A stretch of 64,000 nt of DNA from contig JAPWGK010000015.1 in NCBI GenBank assembly GCA_029641185.1, positions 1 through 64,000 on the forward strand, read 5' to 3'. Of the stretch, positions 1 through 14,905 are shown piece by piece. This DNA comes from Pseudofabraea citricarpa (Eukaryota > Ascomycota > Leotiomycetes > Helotiales > Dermateaceae). Position 1 is the first letter of the stretch; each line of letters begins with the position of its first letter. Made by a program: the position numbers and the translations under genes. The notes below the pieces were generated by a model, which saw only the letters and a program-made list of their open reading frames with translations, was not told the DNA's origin and made no database searches.

Positions 1-807
1 AAAGTTTTTACTTAAGTATTTATAATAATAGATTATTTCTAGGTTTAGAGTTTTTATTTTTAATACCTAGTTTTATATATAATTATATATTTAGATAAAT
101 AAATAGATTTATATTTATAAAATTAAAGTATTATTTTACTTAATAATTTATAATATTTATATCTTATATTTATATAAATTCTATTTAAAACTATTTAAAG
201 AATTACCTAGGTAAACTTATTAATAATACCTAGAGTACTTAATATATACTTAGTAAGAACTCCTAGAATCTTATTATAGCTTCTAATCTCTAAAAGACTT
301 TTTATAATTTAAGAACTCTTTTTCCTTCTCTTTTATATACTAGTCGTCCCTAACTATAAAAAGAAATTTAAATAAAGAAATATTACTTAAATTAAGAAAA
401 TAAAATTAAACTTAAATAAATAATATATAAAAATAATAATAATAATATAAAAGGAAATTTATTAGTAAAGTATTAAATAAGAGGAGCTACTAAAAGATAT
501 TTAAACCTTAAACTAAATATAATTCTTCCTTTAAAATACTAGACGTTAAAATACTATAAATTAGACTATAAATAAAAAAGATACTCTAAAAAAAAGCGTC
601 CTACTCTTAGTCCTTTATATATTATTATTAGTATATTATAGCTAATTTCTTATCTTATTATTATTACTAGCTTCTTTTTATATAGAATTAATTTTTATTA
701 TTTATTAAGTTCTTATTATCTAAAAATCTCTTTTATATAAGTAGCTTATATAATTACTTAGGATCGTATAATAAGAGCTCTTTCTAGTACTTCTTTTTTA
801 GTACTTT

Positions 808-3800
808 TAATAATTATATTAATCTTATTATTACTAGCTTCCTCTAAAAAGGTTTCTTATATATTATCTTACTAACCTCTTCTAGCTAGTACTTAGGAAG
901 TTAGCCTAGGATTATTAGGCTACTCTTATAATTATATAAATACTTTTAAAAAACTAGGTAAGTTACTAGTAAGCTTTATCTTAAGGCTTAGTAAGAGCTT
1001 ATTAGGGTTTCTAAAGTCTAGACGTATTAGTATTCTAATAATAGTCTTATCTTTAGAAGACTTAATATTATTAGTAGGAATATAAATACCTTCTCTTTAA
1101 ATAAATTTCTTTAATTTATATCTTATATAAATATTATAAAAAGAAGTTATATTTATTTTACTAAGCTAATAGGTACCTTTCTTACTATTAGCTTTTAAAA
1201 TTATATATAAGCCTCTCTACCTAAAATTAAGCGCTTATTATTTTAATATATTAGCTTCTTATATAATATTAAATATAAGGATAATATTCTCTTTAAGAAG
1301 TAGTTCTTTTTATAAGATATAACTATAATTAGTAGCTTTTTTTAATTCTTAGCGTTTATACTATTTTATTAGTAGAACTTCTAGTATATATTTATTATAG
1401 ATTTTAAGTTACTTAATATATAAAATAATTAAAAACTTTTTATCTATCTTCTTAATTAGGTTTTATCTTAGATATTATTATATTAGGTATTTACTTTTAA
1501 TAATAAATATAATCTTAAAGCTAAATTATAAATAAAATATAATAAGTCTTATAAGAGCCCTTATTATAATATTATTTATAAAATAGATTTTCTTAATATA
1601 TCTTAGCTAGTTCTTAAATATCTTATTTATAATCTTAGAAAGGGTTATCTTTATATTAAAGTAGCCTCTTTTAATTAAGTCTTAAGTATAAGAATTATAA
1701 GTACTTACTTATATCTTAATAAACTTAAGCTTAGATATAAGATTATTAAGGCTTCTCTAGTTCTTAGGCTTTTTATTAATAATAAGTATCTTAAATATAT
1801 TATAAATATAAAAAATATTCTTTTTAATAAAAGCTATAATATAAATAAAGTTTATTTTAGAGATAATATATCTTATAATTATATCTAATATCTTCTTATA
1901 CGTATTAATAATAAATAACTTACTTATACTTAATAAGAGATTAATAATATCTAGATATTATTTATAATATATATATAATATTTTAGTTATATAAATTATC
2001 TTATAAGTAATATTATATAACCTAAATTAATACTAGGAATATAATATTATATATACCTTTACTTACTTATAATATCCCTCCTAGAAGTAATATTTTATTA
2101 CCTTTATATATATTATCTCTTATCTCTTATATACCTTTTTATTATATAAGTTCTTAATAATACTTACTTATTTTTTTAGATTATTAATAATATATTATTT
2201 ATACTTACTCCTAGTAGGTCTTTATTATAATACGCTTTAGTATACTTAGAATCCTATAATATACTATTAAAATACTAATTATTCTTTGTCTCTAATATTA
2301 GCTAGTTTCTTAAGAGTTATAAGAAATATTATAATTTATTTTAACTTAAAGTTTTACTTACTCTAAAAGATAATACTTATTTTAGTATTCGGGCAAGTAT
2401 AAGATCTTAAAATAAGTATTATTTAAAGAGAGCTAAGTTAGAAGATAATATAATTATTAATCTCTTTTTCTTACTTTTTATCTTTAAGTTTCTTTTTTAT
2501 AATAAGATAATAAGATAATACGTCTATAGCTTTATTCTTTTTACTAGGTATATATACGATCTTAAAATTAAATAGTCGAATCTAGGTAATTTATCTTATT
2601 AATAATATACTAGGTATATCTAAAGTAATATTATTAAGCTAAGTAATAAGTATATTAGTATTTATCTTAAGAGTAAAATATACCCTAATAATATATTCTT
2701 TTATTTTCTTAAGTATTTTAAGGATATCTTTATATTTATATTTAATAATATTATAGTTATACTTAGCTAGATTTTATATTCTTAACTTATATCTACTTAG
2801 ATACCTTTTCCTATCTTTATTATCCTAAGAGAATATATCTCTCTAGCTATCTAAACTTATATTAATAGTAATATAGATTATTCTTACTCTAAGCTTATTA
2901 TTAATTATAATAAGATAAGAAGCTTTTACTAATATCTTAATAAGCTCTAGTTTAGTCTTCTAATACCTCTTATCCTACTTAAATATTATATTCTTCTTTA
3001 ATAAACTATATAATAACTTTATAATAAGTATAAAGATTTTAATCTAGATATAATAATATATATAAATCCCTAAGAAGATACGAACCTCTTTTATATTAGT
3101 TAGATCTAGCTAATTAACTAGCTTTATAATCTTTATATTAATAGGTAATTTACCCTTAGGCTTATAAATAAATCTAATAACTTTAATACCCTTTATATAA
3201 AACTTAGACTTAAGACTAATAGTTAAACCTACCCTCTTAAGCTTAAGTAATATCTTACTAAGGTTTTATATATATTTTATTATAAATTATTAAATTTCTA
3301 GAAGAACTTCTTTATTATTATATTATAAATAGGGTCTTTTAATACTAATATTATTAAGGAATAATTTAGTAATATAAGGATTTAAGAAAAAGAGTATTTT
3401 AGATATAATATATATAAACTAAGCTACTAAATTTATTATATCTTATATAAGAGTAATAGCTCTTAATAGTCTAATATTATCTATAAAGAAAGTAATTAAG
3501 TCTTTACTTTACTTAACTAGTAGAATCTAGTTATAACTAGAGAATAAATTAATTAGGCTAATAATCTAGAGATATACGAACTTTTTTATAAAAGAATTTA
3601 CTAATAAAAGAAGGTTAATATCTCTAATTATTATTATATTATACTTTATAGCTACGCTTATAAGTTTATACTTATTTAGCTTTTCCTTTATAATTAGAAA
3701 TTATAAGTTTTTATATAACTTATAATAGCTTTCTAGTATATTATTAGTAATACGCTCGTTTATTATCTTATATATAATCTTATAAAGTCTCTTAGTAATT

Positions 3801-4085
3801 AGAAAGTTTTATACTTATTATACTTTATATAATATTATCCTAATTTCTTATAACTTAGTAACTTCTAGCTTTATAAGTCCTTTCTCTAACTAGTTAAATA
3901 AGAATACTCTTTTTTTATTATAAAATATCTCTTAGAATACCTCTTTTTCTTTTAAGATTAGTATATTACCTATAAATAAGTCTTATATTCTTTCTAGTAT
4001 AAGTTTTTAGCTTTTTAGAAACTTTATATATTAAGACTTAAACTAGTTATTATAAGAACCTAGAATAACTAGTAGCTTTTCTATT
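808..4085 (-). mobile_element. Degenerate Ty3/Gypsy pol segment, copy A
   Basis: On the minus strand this segment matches copy B (9,678-12,945, plus strand) along its length. An example is the tract around 3,600-3,900, whose reverse complement reads nearly base for base like 9,880-10,150. The matching portion carries the remnants of reverse transcriptase (near 3,520-3,620) and, further downstream on the minus strand, RNase H and integrase-like sequence. Stops occur every few codons, consistent with RIP. Copy A seems to continue upstream on the minus strand to about 8,250, a part that copy B lacks. Confidence 0.75.
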
Positions 4086-7000
4086 AACTTAATAACTTCC
4101 TTCTAGTTATTAAGACTAAATAGCTTAACTCTTATATCTCTTCTAAGATTTATAAGTCTTATTTTTTAGGTCTTTTACTTATAAAAAGTTAAGACTTCTC
4201 TTTCGTATTTTATCTTAAAAGAAGAGAGTATTATATCTTTATAAAATACTTATAATCTTAATAGTCTTTTAAGACTAATAATATATAAATTACTTTTTAG
4301 GAAAAAAGGATTTTATAAAGTTACCCTTATTATTCTTTTATTCTTAGGTACCTTAGGCTTACTTTCTAGTATTAAGATTTCTAAGAGAATTAATAGAATA
4401 CTTAGTAAGCTTCTAGTAAATACTTATTAAGTTCTCTTAAGTCTTAGAGTTCTAACTAAGAAGGCTTTCTTAAGCTTATAACTTAGCTTAAGTATTTCTT
4501 AAATCTTCTTATATTTCTCTTATCTTAATAATAAATATAATAAAATACTAGTCTTTTTATTTGCGTTTATATTTATAGGTATATTATAACCTTTTACTAC
4601 TTTTCTTATATTAGGTTTATCTCTCTTTTCTTTTAGTAAGATTCCTTATATATATTTAAGAAGTTTATTTATATATCTTCTAATCTATTCTTCTTATAAT
4701 AAATTAGTATCTAGTTTTCTAAGTTACTCCTAGACTCTAAGTTATCTTTTAGATCTTATTATTATATTACTTAGATCTTAAACTTATAAGTAATAATATA
4801 AAGATATAAAAGCCTAATCCTACTAATATTATTATTAGCTATAATTTATATCTTATAATCTTTCTTTAAGTTTTATTCTAAGCTTACTCTTATCTTATAT
4901 ATAAATAGCTACCTAAGTACTAAGCTATAGCCTAATTATTATATTATATAAATATATAAGGTTACTTATATATTACTAATATCTAGTTATATATTATTAT
5001 AAATCTTAAGGATTACTTAAGACGTCCTCTTATAATTAATAGTTATAAGATTCTTTTCTTTTCTAATATTAAGGCTAGCTTTTCTCTAGATATTATATAT
5101 TATAATATTAATCTTAGTATTTATATCTATTATATCTATTATTTATATTAACTTTTAATTATTATAACTATAGATAATAACTAGTAAGTATAAGCTATTA
5201 ATATAATATAATAGAATATTAACTCTAATAGTTATATTTTATATAAGAAAGCTTATACTTATATAAAATTCTAGCTCTTTAACTTTTAGTATATTAATTT
5301 AAATTATATTACTTAGAAGTTAATAGTAGCTAATACTTATAGCTTAAGCTAGATTTATTTAATTAAAGATAAAAGCTTATTTATATATAAGTATAATCGT
5401 CTAATTTATAATTATATATTATATTTTAAGTATCTTAGCTTATAAAATATAAGACTTATATTTCTTTTTCTTCTTAGCTTTAGTAGCCTTTAAGGTCTTA
5501 TTATTATCTAGGCCTAGCTATATTAAGTCCTTAATAAGAGTTTCCTAAGTACTTAGGAGCTTCTTATTATACCTAGATATCTTAGGATTAATTAGTTTAT
5601 ATTAGTAAAATATTTACTCTAAAATATCTAAATTTATAATTCTAGATACTAAAGTAATAAACTTAATAGTTTTCTCTAGCTTCTTAGTATTCTTTTAGAT
5701 ACTTATACTTAACTTAGTTTTCCTAAAGATATTAGTAACTATTAGGGTACCTCTTAGGCTTATAAATATAATAATAAGAGTATTAAGTATAATTTACTTA
5801 ATCTTATTATTTTTATTTATTATAACTAGTTATAACTAATAATAAGAGTCTAGCTTTTCTTTAAATTTAGTAACTAGTATTATATACTAGAAAGCTATAA
5901 TATTATCCTATATACTAATAAAGCTAGTTATAATATCTTCCTTCTTATACTTATAAATCTTAGTAAGCTTATATTTACTCGTCTTAATATTAATATTAGA
6001 TTTAGTCTTTATATTTTTCTTAAGCTAAAATATCTTAAATTAATTATAATAAGAGATCTTATTATTACTATAATATAAATACTACTTTTTAGTAAGAATA
6101 CCTTAAGGTATCTTAGCCTTCTAAAAGGATACTAAACTAGATCTTATAAGTCTAGAATATATCTAGTTATTACTCTTATCTTTATAAATAATTTTAACTT
6201 CTATATAATAAGTAAGTATTAGATAGTTACTAGAGAAGTAAAAGCGCTTATTATAATACTAATATATATAATCTTAATCTATAAAGTTAAACTATTAATA
6301 GCTAGTTTATAAAATACTAATATAAATACTAGTACTAGGATTTATACCTATTATATAACTTAAATTATACTTATAGTTATATACTTTTATTATATAATAT
6401 ATCTTATTAACCTTCTCTTTAATATTATAATTATTATATTACTTAAGTAACTCTAACTTATTATTATAAAACTTAATCTCTAATATATTAACTTTAGTAT
6501 TACTTTTACTAGTAATAATAGGTAGCTTACTTTTCTTTTTCTAGTATTTAATTATAATAATCTTAAAAGTAATATAATCTTCTAATAATATCTTAGTTAT
6601 TATATTAGTAATATTATTAATCTTATTATAATTAGGAGTTACTTTAGAGGCTCGTATCTTTATAGTTATATTACTAAGTATTATACTAAGGGTTATAATA
6701 ATTTATATAAGGTTACTAACTACTAATATAAAGAGTATAATTAGATTAAAAGTTTTATTTAGATTATTATATAATTAGAGGTCTAGTAGCTTATTAATAA
6801 TAATAATATTATTATTATCCTACTTAAGCAAGTAGGTAAGATTCTTCTTAGCTTAGGTATAAGTCTTAGTAAACTTATAAATCTTAGTAAATATAAAAGT
6901 TCTTAGTTTATTATACTTAATCTTCTCTTTCTTTATAATAATAAGGATATAATCTTTAGAAAGGCTAGAAAGGAGCTTACGTACTTGTTTATAAGAGCTT

Positions 7001-8253
7001 AGTTAGCTATTACTAAGTAATCGCTTAGAGCTTAGCTTATATATCTTTAGGAATTCTAAGATTTTAATTATATCTTCTTTTAGGTAATTAACTAAAATAT
7101 TTAAGAACTTAATAGTATACTAAAGTTACTTAAAGTTATAATTAGCTTATTTCTTTAGGAATACTTTCTTAAAAGTAGTCTAATTTCTTTACTTAAAGCT
7201 ATCTAATACTTTAGTATAAGAACGAACTAATAAGTAATAGTAGTTAGGGTATCTAAGAACTAGCTTAGTATTAGAAAAACCTTTATTAAGTATTATTTGT
7301 TTATAATATTAGATAAATTTAGTAGCCTTTATTTTCTTAAAAAAAAGAGCTCTAGTAAAGCTAGAAGAGTAAACCTTTAAAATAACCTATATAGTTTTAT
7401 ATATTATCTTAGGCTAGATAGCTATCTGTTTCTCTTTTTTACTAGGAATATTTATACTAGGTAGGGTTCCTAAGCTTAATAAGTCTAAAAAAGATATTAA
7501 GAGCTTTCTTTTCTTCTTTTATTTTCGTTTATAAGAAGGAATAAGTAAGAGAGAAGGGTTAATAATAAGAAAGTATTCTTAAGATAATATTATAATACTA
7601 GATTAGAGTTATATAAGCTTAAGTTAAGTACTAAGTAAGTACTAAGAGAAGATTAAATAAGATAATAAGAAGTTATAAATTATAAAATAATTAGAAAAAT
7701 TAAGTAAAAGTCTTTTTAGCTAAACGTTTAAGGCTTTTACTTTACCTAAACGTTTATCTTTTATATATATATAATATATAGCTTTAAGAAGTAGGTTATA
7801 AGATAAGATTAGATCCCTCTTAGTCTTATATTATTAAAATATTAGATATAAAAGAAATAACTTAGAACTATATATATCTGTTAATATAACCTAAATAAAA
7901 AAGCCTTACTTTTAAGTTTTTATTATTTACTTTTATTATATGTTTCTAGAAGGATAAAATTAATATTATAATTAGATATAATATAAGGTTTACTTTTTTT
8001 ATATTAACTTTCTTAGAAATAAGTAGCTATTATTTTACTACTTTTATACTCTTACTTTATTAGCTATATTATACTTCTTACTTACTCTTAGGCTTTTCTA
8101 AGATAATTAATTTCTTATTTAAGTATTTGAACTTAGTTTCGTTTATACTCTAGAGCCTAGATCCTAAGTTTTAAAAAGTCCTAGTATTATATTTTCGATT
8201 AAGTACTAGATAAGCAAATAACTTTAATTCTTATATACTCTTTATATTAGACT
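4086..8253 (-). mobile_element. Upstream part of retrotransposon copy A
   Basis: This AT-rich stretch is bounded by the shared pol segment (808-4,085) and by the small LTR-flanked element that begins near 8,254. By position it should hold the upstream part of the minus-strand retrotransposon (gag, protease, start of pol), but the sequence is too mutated for me to recognise a domain. I see no second copy in this window. Confidence 0.45.
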
Positions 8254-9678
8254 TATTATTATAAGAAACTTAGTATAAGTAGGGGGTAGTTAAGATCTAA
8301 ACTTAAGGATATTATCTTCTTATTAAGATATTATTATAATAAATATAATCTTTATAATAACCTTAATAAACTAGAGGAATACTTATACTAAATTATAAGT
8401 AATATCTACCTTATAAAGTTAATTAGAAAATAAATAATAGTATAAATAATATAAACTTTATTAACTAACTAAATAAAATAAACTAAAAATAAATAAAAGA
8501 ATAACTAATTAACTATTTATCTTCTTTCTAGTATAATAATATATTACTCCTTTTATTCTCTTATATTTTCTAGCTTTAAGTATAATTTATACCTACTAGT
8601 ATTAACTAGAAGCTCCTTTATTATAGCCTAAGCTTTTAGTAAGACCTTACTTAGTCTAATATAACTACTTACTTTATACTTATACTAAGATTAAGATTAT
8701 TTCTTAAAACTATTATTTGTAAATAAAAGTATTAGAGCTTTATATCCCTTTAGTCTTTAGCTCTTAAGATCTCCTTAATACCTATTATTATAATATCTCT
8801 TTTAATCTTCCTCTAACTTTAGATATTATATCTTTTACTTAGACTAAGGCTTATAAAGATATACCTTTATTATTCTAATAATAATCTTAATACCTCTAGT
8901 AATATACGTACTTACGTACCTTTAGATAACTCCTAAAGTTATATATTCTTATAGTTATAATTATCTCTTATCTTTTATAAGTTCCTAATCCTTCTAATAT
9001 TCCTATTATTCTAGTTATTTTACCTCCCTAAGGACTTTAACCTTTATATTATTATATTATTCTAATTATCACCTATTATTTATTATAAGTTCCTAATCTT
9101 CTAAGTACTCTAGTATTATCCTTTATATTTATTATTAAGTATCTAGCTTATAGAACGACTCGGATTAATACCTTATATATTTAATAATCGATTATATTTA
9201 TAGGTTTTAATATTTCTAACTACTTCTACTAGTAATTATATAATTATATTTTAAGTACTTTAAGAGCTTAGCCTATTATTAAAGGTTAATACTAAATAAG
9301 CTTATTATATTAATATTATAAGTTATAATCTAGTTTATATTTATTATTATATTTAAAGTTCTTATATAAGTTACTAATATAATAGGGTAATAAATATTAG
9401 GGTATATCTGAATTTATAATATTATAAATATAACTAGTAACTAATATAATATATATAACTATATATAAGGTATATTTAGTAATCGAATTAATAATTATAA
9501 AAGTAAGAAGTAAAAGAAATAATTAATTAATTATAATAGTAAAGTATAAATAATAGTATATAGCTTCTAGAGCGCTTAAAGAGTATTTATAAAGCCCTTA
9601 TATAATAGTACCTAAGGTAGTAATAACTCCTTACTAAAGTAAAGAAAGTAATAAAATCAAGTATATAATCTTATTATA
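8254..9678 (-). mobile_element. Small LTR-flanked element, inverted copy
   Basis: The reverse complement of this interval matches 12,950-14,372. Shared landmarks include the tract at 9,585-9,680 against 12,955-13,050, and the C-rich motif near 14,345 that appears here as a G-rich motif near 8,281. On the high-coordinate side lies one copy of the ~290-base terminal repeat; I do not see the second repeat at the low side. It is RIP-mutated and codes for nothing intact. Confidence 0.65.
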
Positions 9679-12600
9679 TTACTAGTTATTCTAGGTTCTT
9701 ATAATAACTAGTTTAAGTCTTAATATATAAAGTTTCTAAAAAGCTAAAAACTTATACTAGAAAGAATATAAGGCTTATTTATAGGTAATATACTAACCTT
9801 AAAAGAGAAAGAGGTATTCTAAGAGATATTTTATAATAAAAAAGAGTATTCTTATTTAACTAGTTAGAGAAAGAACTTATAAAGCTAGAGTTACTAAGCT
9901 ATAAGAAATTAGGATAATATTATATAAAGTATAATAAGTATAAAACTTTCTAATTACTAAGAGACTTTATAAGATTATATATAAGATAATAAGCGAGCGT
10001 ATTACTAATAATATACTAGAAAGCTATTATAAGTTATATAAAAACTTATAATTTCTAATTATAAAGGAAAAGCTAAATAAGTATAAACTTATAAGTATAA
10101 CTATAAAGTATAATATAATAATAATTAGAGATATTAACCTTCTTTTATTAGTAGATTCTTTTATAAAAGAGTTTATATATCTCTAGATTATTAGCCTAAT
10201 TAATTTATTCTCTAGTTATAATTAGATTCTACTAGCTAAGTAAAGTAAAAACTTAATTACTTTCTTTATAGATAATATTAGACTATTAAGAGCTATTACT
10301 CTTATATAAGATATAATAAATTTAGTAGCTTAGTTTATATATATTATATCTAAAATACTCTTTTTCTCTAAATCCTTATATTACTAAATTATTCCTTAAT
10401 AATATTAGTATTAAAAGACTCTTATTTATAATATAATAATAAAGAAGTTCTTCTAGAGTTTAATAATTTATAATAAAATATATATAAAACCTTAGTAAGA
10501 TATTACTTAAGCTTAAGAGAGTAGGTTTAATTATTAGTCCTAAGTCTAAGTTTTATATAAAAGGTATTAAAGTTATTAGATTTATTTATAAGCCTAAGAG
10601 TAAATTACCTATTAATATAAAGATTATAAAGCTAGTTAATTAGCTAGATCTAACTAATATAAAAGAGGTTCGTATCTTCTTAGGGATTTATATATATTAT
10701 TATATCTAGATTAAAATCTTTATACTTATTATAAAGTTATTATATAGTTTATTAAAGAAGAATATAATATTTAAGTAGGATAAGAGGTATTAGAAGACTA
10801 AACTAGAGCTTATTAAGATATTAGTAAAAGCTTCTTATCTTATTATAATTAATTATAAGCTTAAGAGTAAGAATAATCTATATTATTATTAATATAAGTC
10901 TAGATAGCTAGAGAGATATATTCTCTTAGGATAATAAAGATAAGAAAAGGTATCTAAGTAGATATAAGTTAGAGATATAAAATCTAGCTAAGTATAATTA
11001 TAATATTATTAAATATAAATATAAAGTATTCTTAAGATACTTAAGAAAGTAAAAGAATATATTATTAGGGTATATTTTACTCTTAAGATAAATACTAATA
11101 TACTTATTACTTAGCTTAATAATATTACTTTAGATATACCTAGTATATTATTAATAAGATAAATTACCTAGATTTCGATATTTAATTTTAAGGTTATATA
11201 TATACCTAGTAAGAAGAATAAAGCTATAAATATATTATCTTATTATCTTATTATAAAAAAGAAACTTAAAGATAAAAAGTAAGAAAAAGAGATTAATAAT
11301 TATATTATCTTTTAACTTAGCTCTCTTTAAATAATACTTATTTTAAGATCTTATACTTACCTAAATACTAAAATAAGTATTATCTTTTAGAGTAAGTAAA
11401 ATCTTAAGTTAAAATAAATTATAATATTTCTTATAACTCTTAAGAGACTAGCTAATATTAGAGACGAAGAATAATTAGTATTTTAATAATATATTATAGA
11501 ATTCTAAGTATACTAAAGCGTATTATAATAAAGACTTACTAGGAGTAAGTATAAATAATATATTATTAATAATCTAAAAAAATAAGTAAGTATTATTAAG
11601 AACTTATATAATAAAAAGGTATATAAGAGATAAGAGATAATATATATAAAGGTAATAAAATATTACTTTTAGAGGAATATTATAAGTAAGTAAAGGTATA
11701 TATAATATTATATCTCTAGTATTAATTTAGGTTATATAATATTACTTATAAGATAATTTATATAACTAGAATATTATATATATATTATAAATAATATCTA
11801 GATATTATTAATCTCTTATTAAGTATAAGTAAGTCTTTTATTATTAATACGTATAAGAAGATATTAGATATAATTATAAGATATATTATCTCTAAGATAA
11901 ATTTTACTTATATTATTACTTTTATTAAAAAGAATATTTTTTATATTTATAATATATTTAAGATTCTTATTATTAATAGAAAGCCTAAGAACTAGAGAAG
12001 CCTTAATAATCTTATATCTAAGCTTAAGTTTATTAAGATATAAGTAAGTACTTATAATTCTTATACTTAAGACTTAATTAAAAGAGATTATTTTAATATA
12101 AAGATAATTCTTTCTAAGATTATAAATAAGATATTTAAGAACTAGCTAAGATATATTAAGAAAGTCTATTTTATAGATAATATTATAATAAGGGCTCTTA
12201 TAAGACTTATTATATTTTATTTATAATTTAGCTTTAAGATTATACTTATTATTAAAAGTAAATACCTAATATAATAATATCTAAGATAAAACCTAATTAA
12301 GAAGATAGATAAAAAGTTTTTAATTATTTTATATATTAAGTAACTTAAAATCTATAATAAATATATACTAGAGGTTCTACTAATAAAATAGTATAAATAC
12401 TAAGAATTAAAAGAAGCTACTAATTATAGTTATATCTTATAAAAAGAATTACTTCTTAAAGGGAATATTATCCTTATATTTAATATTATATAAGAAGCTA
12501 ATATATTAAAATAATAAGCGCTTAATTTTAGGTAGAGAGGCTTATATATAATTTTAAAAGCTAATAGTAAGAAGGTACCTATTAGCTTAGTAAAATAAAT

Positions 12601-12945
12601 ATAACTTCTTTTTATAATATTTATATAAGATATAAATTAAAGAAATTTATTTAAAGAGAAGTATTTATATTCCTACTAATAATATTAAGTCTTCTAAAGA
12701 TAAGACTATTATTAGAATACTAATATATTTAAACCTTAGAAACCCTAATAAGCCCTTACTAAGCCCTAAGGTAGAGCTTACTAGTAACTTACCTAGTCCT
12801 TTAAAAGTACCTACGTAATTATAAAAGTAGCCTAATAATCCTAGGCTAACTTCCTAAGTACTAGTTAGAATAGGTTAGTAAGATAATATATAAGAAACCT
12901 CTTTAGAGGAAGCTAGTAATAATAAGATTAATATAATTATTAAAG
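9678..12945 (+). mobile_element. Degenerate Ty3/Gypsy pol segment, copy B
   Basis: Translating around 10,120-10,240 gives a decayed but recognisable Gypsy reverse transcriptase: the remnant RDINLLLLVDSFIKEF followed by LINLFSSYN, resembling the family pattern RDANLPPSVDEF...SLIDLFSGYDQ. At 10,665-10,860 the fingerprint FLGIYIYYYI...LLYSLLKK resembles the family tract FLG.CVYYRIWI...LY.LL.K that precedes RNase H. In-frame stops are numerous, so it is dead. The copy is cut at both ends by the small LTR-flanked element, lying in opposite orientations on the two sides. The assignment to Ty3/Gypsy rests on these two motif tracts. Confidence 0.75.
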
Positions 12946-12949
12946 GTAT

Positions 12950-14672
12950 TATAATAAGGTTATATACTCGATTTTATTACTTTCTTTACTTTAATAAGGA
13001 GTTATTATTACCTTAGGTATTATTATATAAGGGCTTTATAAGTATTTTTTAAGTATTCTAAGAGCTATATACTATTATTTATACTTTATTATTATAGTTA
13101 ATTAACTACTTCTTTTACCTCTTATCTTTATAACTATTAATTCAATTACTAAATATACCTTATATATAGTTATATATATTATATTAGTTATTAGTTACGT
13201 TTATAATACTATAAATTCGGATACGCCCTAATATTTATTATCCTATTATATTAATAACCTATATAAAGACTTTAAATATAATAATAGATATAAACTAGAT
13301 TATAACTTATAGTATTAATATAATAAGCTTATTTGGTATTAACCTTTAATAATAGGCTAAGCTCTTAGAATACTTAGAGTATAATTATACGATTACTAGT
13401 AAAGGTAGCTAGAGATATTAAAACCTATAAATATAATTAACTATTAAATATATAAGATATTAATCTAAGTCGTTTTATAAGCTAGATACTTAATAGTAAA
13501 TATAAAGGATAATACTAGAGTACTTAGGAGATTAAGAACTTATAATAAATAATAGGTAATAGTTAGAATAATATAATAATATAAAGGTTAAAATCCTTAA
13601 GAAGGTAAAATAACTAGAATAATAAGAATATTAGAAGGATTAGGAACTTATAAAAGATAAGAGATAATTATAACTATAAGAATATATAACTTTAGGAGTT
13701 ATCTAGAGGTATATAGATACGTATATTACTAGGGGTATTAAGATTATTATTAGAATAATAAAGGTATATCTTTATAAGTCTTAGTTTAGGTAAAAGGTAT
13801 AATATCTAGAGTTAAAAGAAGATTAAAAGGAATATTATAATAATAGGTATTAAGAAAACCCTAAGAACTAGAGACTAAAGGAATATAAGGCTCTAGTATT
13901 TCTATTTACAAATAATAGTTTTAAGAAATAACCTTAATCTTAGTATAAATATAAAGTAAGTAGTTATATTAGACTAGATAAGGCCTTACTAAAAGCTTAG
14001 GCTAAGATAAAGAAGCTTCTAGTTAATACTAATAGGTATAAATTATACTTAAAACTAAAAAATATAAGAGGATAAGAGAAGTAATATATTATTATATAAG
14101 AAAGAGGATTATTAAGTAGTTAATTAGTTATCCTTTTATTTATTTTTAGTTTATTCTATTTAGTTAGTTAATAAAGTTTATATTATTTATATTATTATTT
14201 ATTTTCTAGTTAACTTTATAAGATAAATACTACTTACGATTTAATATAAGTATTCCTCTAGTTTATTAAGGTTATTATAAAGATTATATTTATTATAATA
14301 ATATCTTAATAAGAAGATAATATTCTTAAGTTTAGATCCTAATCACCCCCTACTTATACTAAGTTTCTTATTATAATAAGGTTATATACTCGATTTTATT
14401 ACTTTCTTTATTTTAGTAAGGAGTTATTACTACCTTAGGTACTATTATATAAGGGCTTTATAAGTACTCTTTAAGTACTCTAGGAGTTATATACTATTAT
14501 TTATACTTTATTATTATAATTAATTAACTACTTCTTTTACCTCCTACCTTTATAACTATTAATTCGATTACTAAATATATCTTATATATAATTATATATA
14601 TTATATTAGTTACTAGTTATATTTATAGTACTATAGATTCGGATACGCTCTAATATTTATCATCCTATTATA
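12950..14672 (+). mobile_element. Small LTR-flanked (possibly non-autonomous) element
   Basis: Two direct repeats of about 290 bases, 12,960-13,255 and 14,380-14,670, flank about 1.1 kb of internal sequence. Both repeats start with the same tract (aaggttatatactcgatttt) and end around gattcggatacgc followed by TAATATTTAT. An internal region this short would make it a TRIM/LARD-like or internally deleted LTR retrotransposon. The internal part was probably coding once but is now full of stops. Orientation is by convention only, as I could not identify a primer binding site with certainty. Confidence 0.6.
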
Positions 14673-14905
14673 ATACTATTATATAAGGGCTTTATAAGTA
14701 TTCTTTAAGCGCTCTAAGAGTTATATATTATTATTAATATTTTATAATTATATAGTTAATTAATTACTTCTTTTATCTCTTATTATTATAACTATTAATT
14801 TAATTATTAAATATACCTTATATATAGTTATATATATTATATTAGTTACTAGTTATATTTATAATATTATAAATTCGAATACGCCCTAATATTTATTACC
14901 CTATT
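14673..14905 (+). repeat. Additional partial LTR copy
   Basis: This stretch repeats the distal ~230 bases of the terminal repeat directly after the second LTR, giving three LTR-like units in a row (12,960, 14,380 and 14,673). It starts at the ATTATATAAGGGCTTTATAA landmark, so the first ~60 bases of the unit are missing. Confidence 0.65.
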
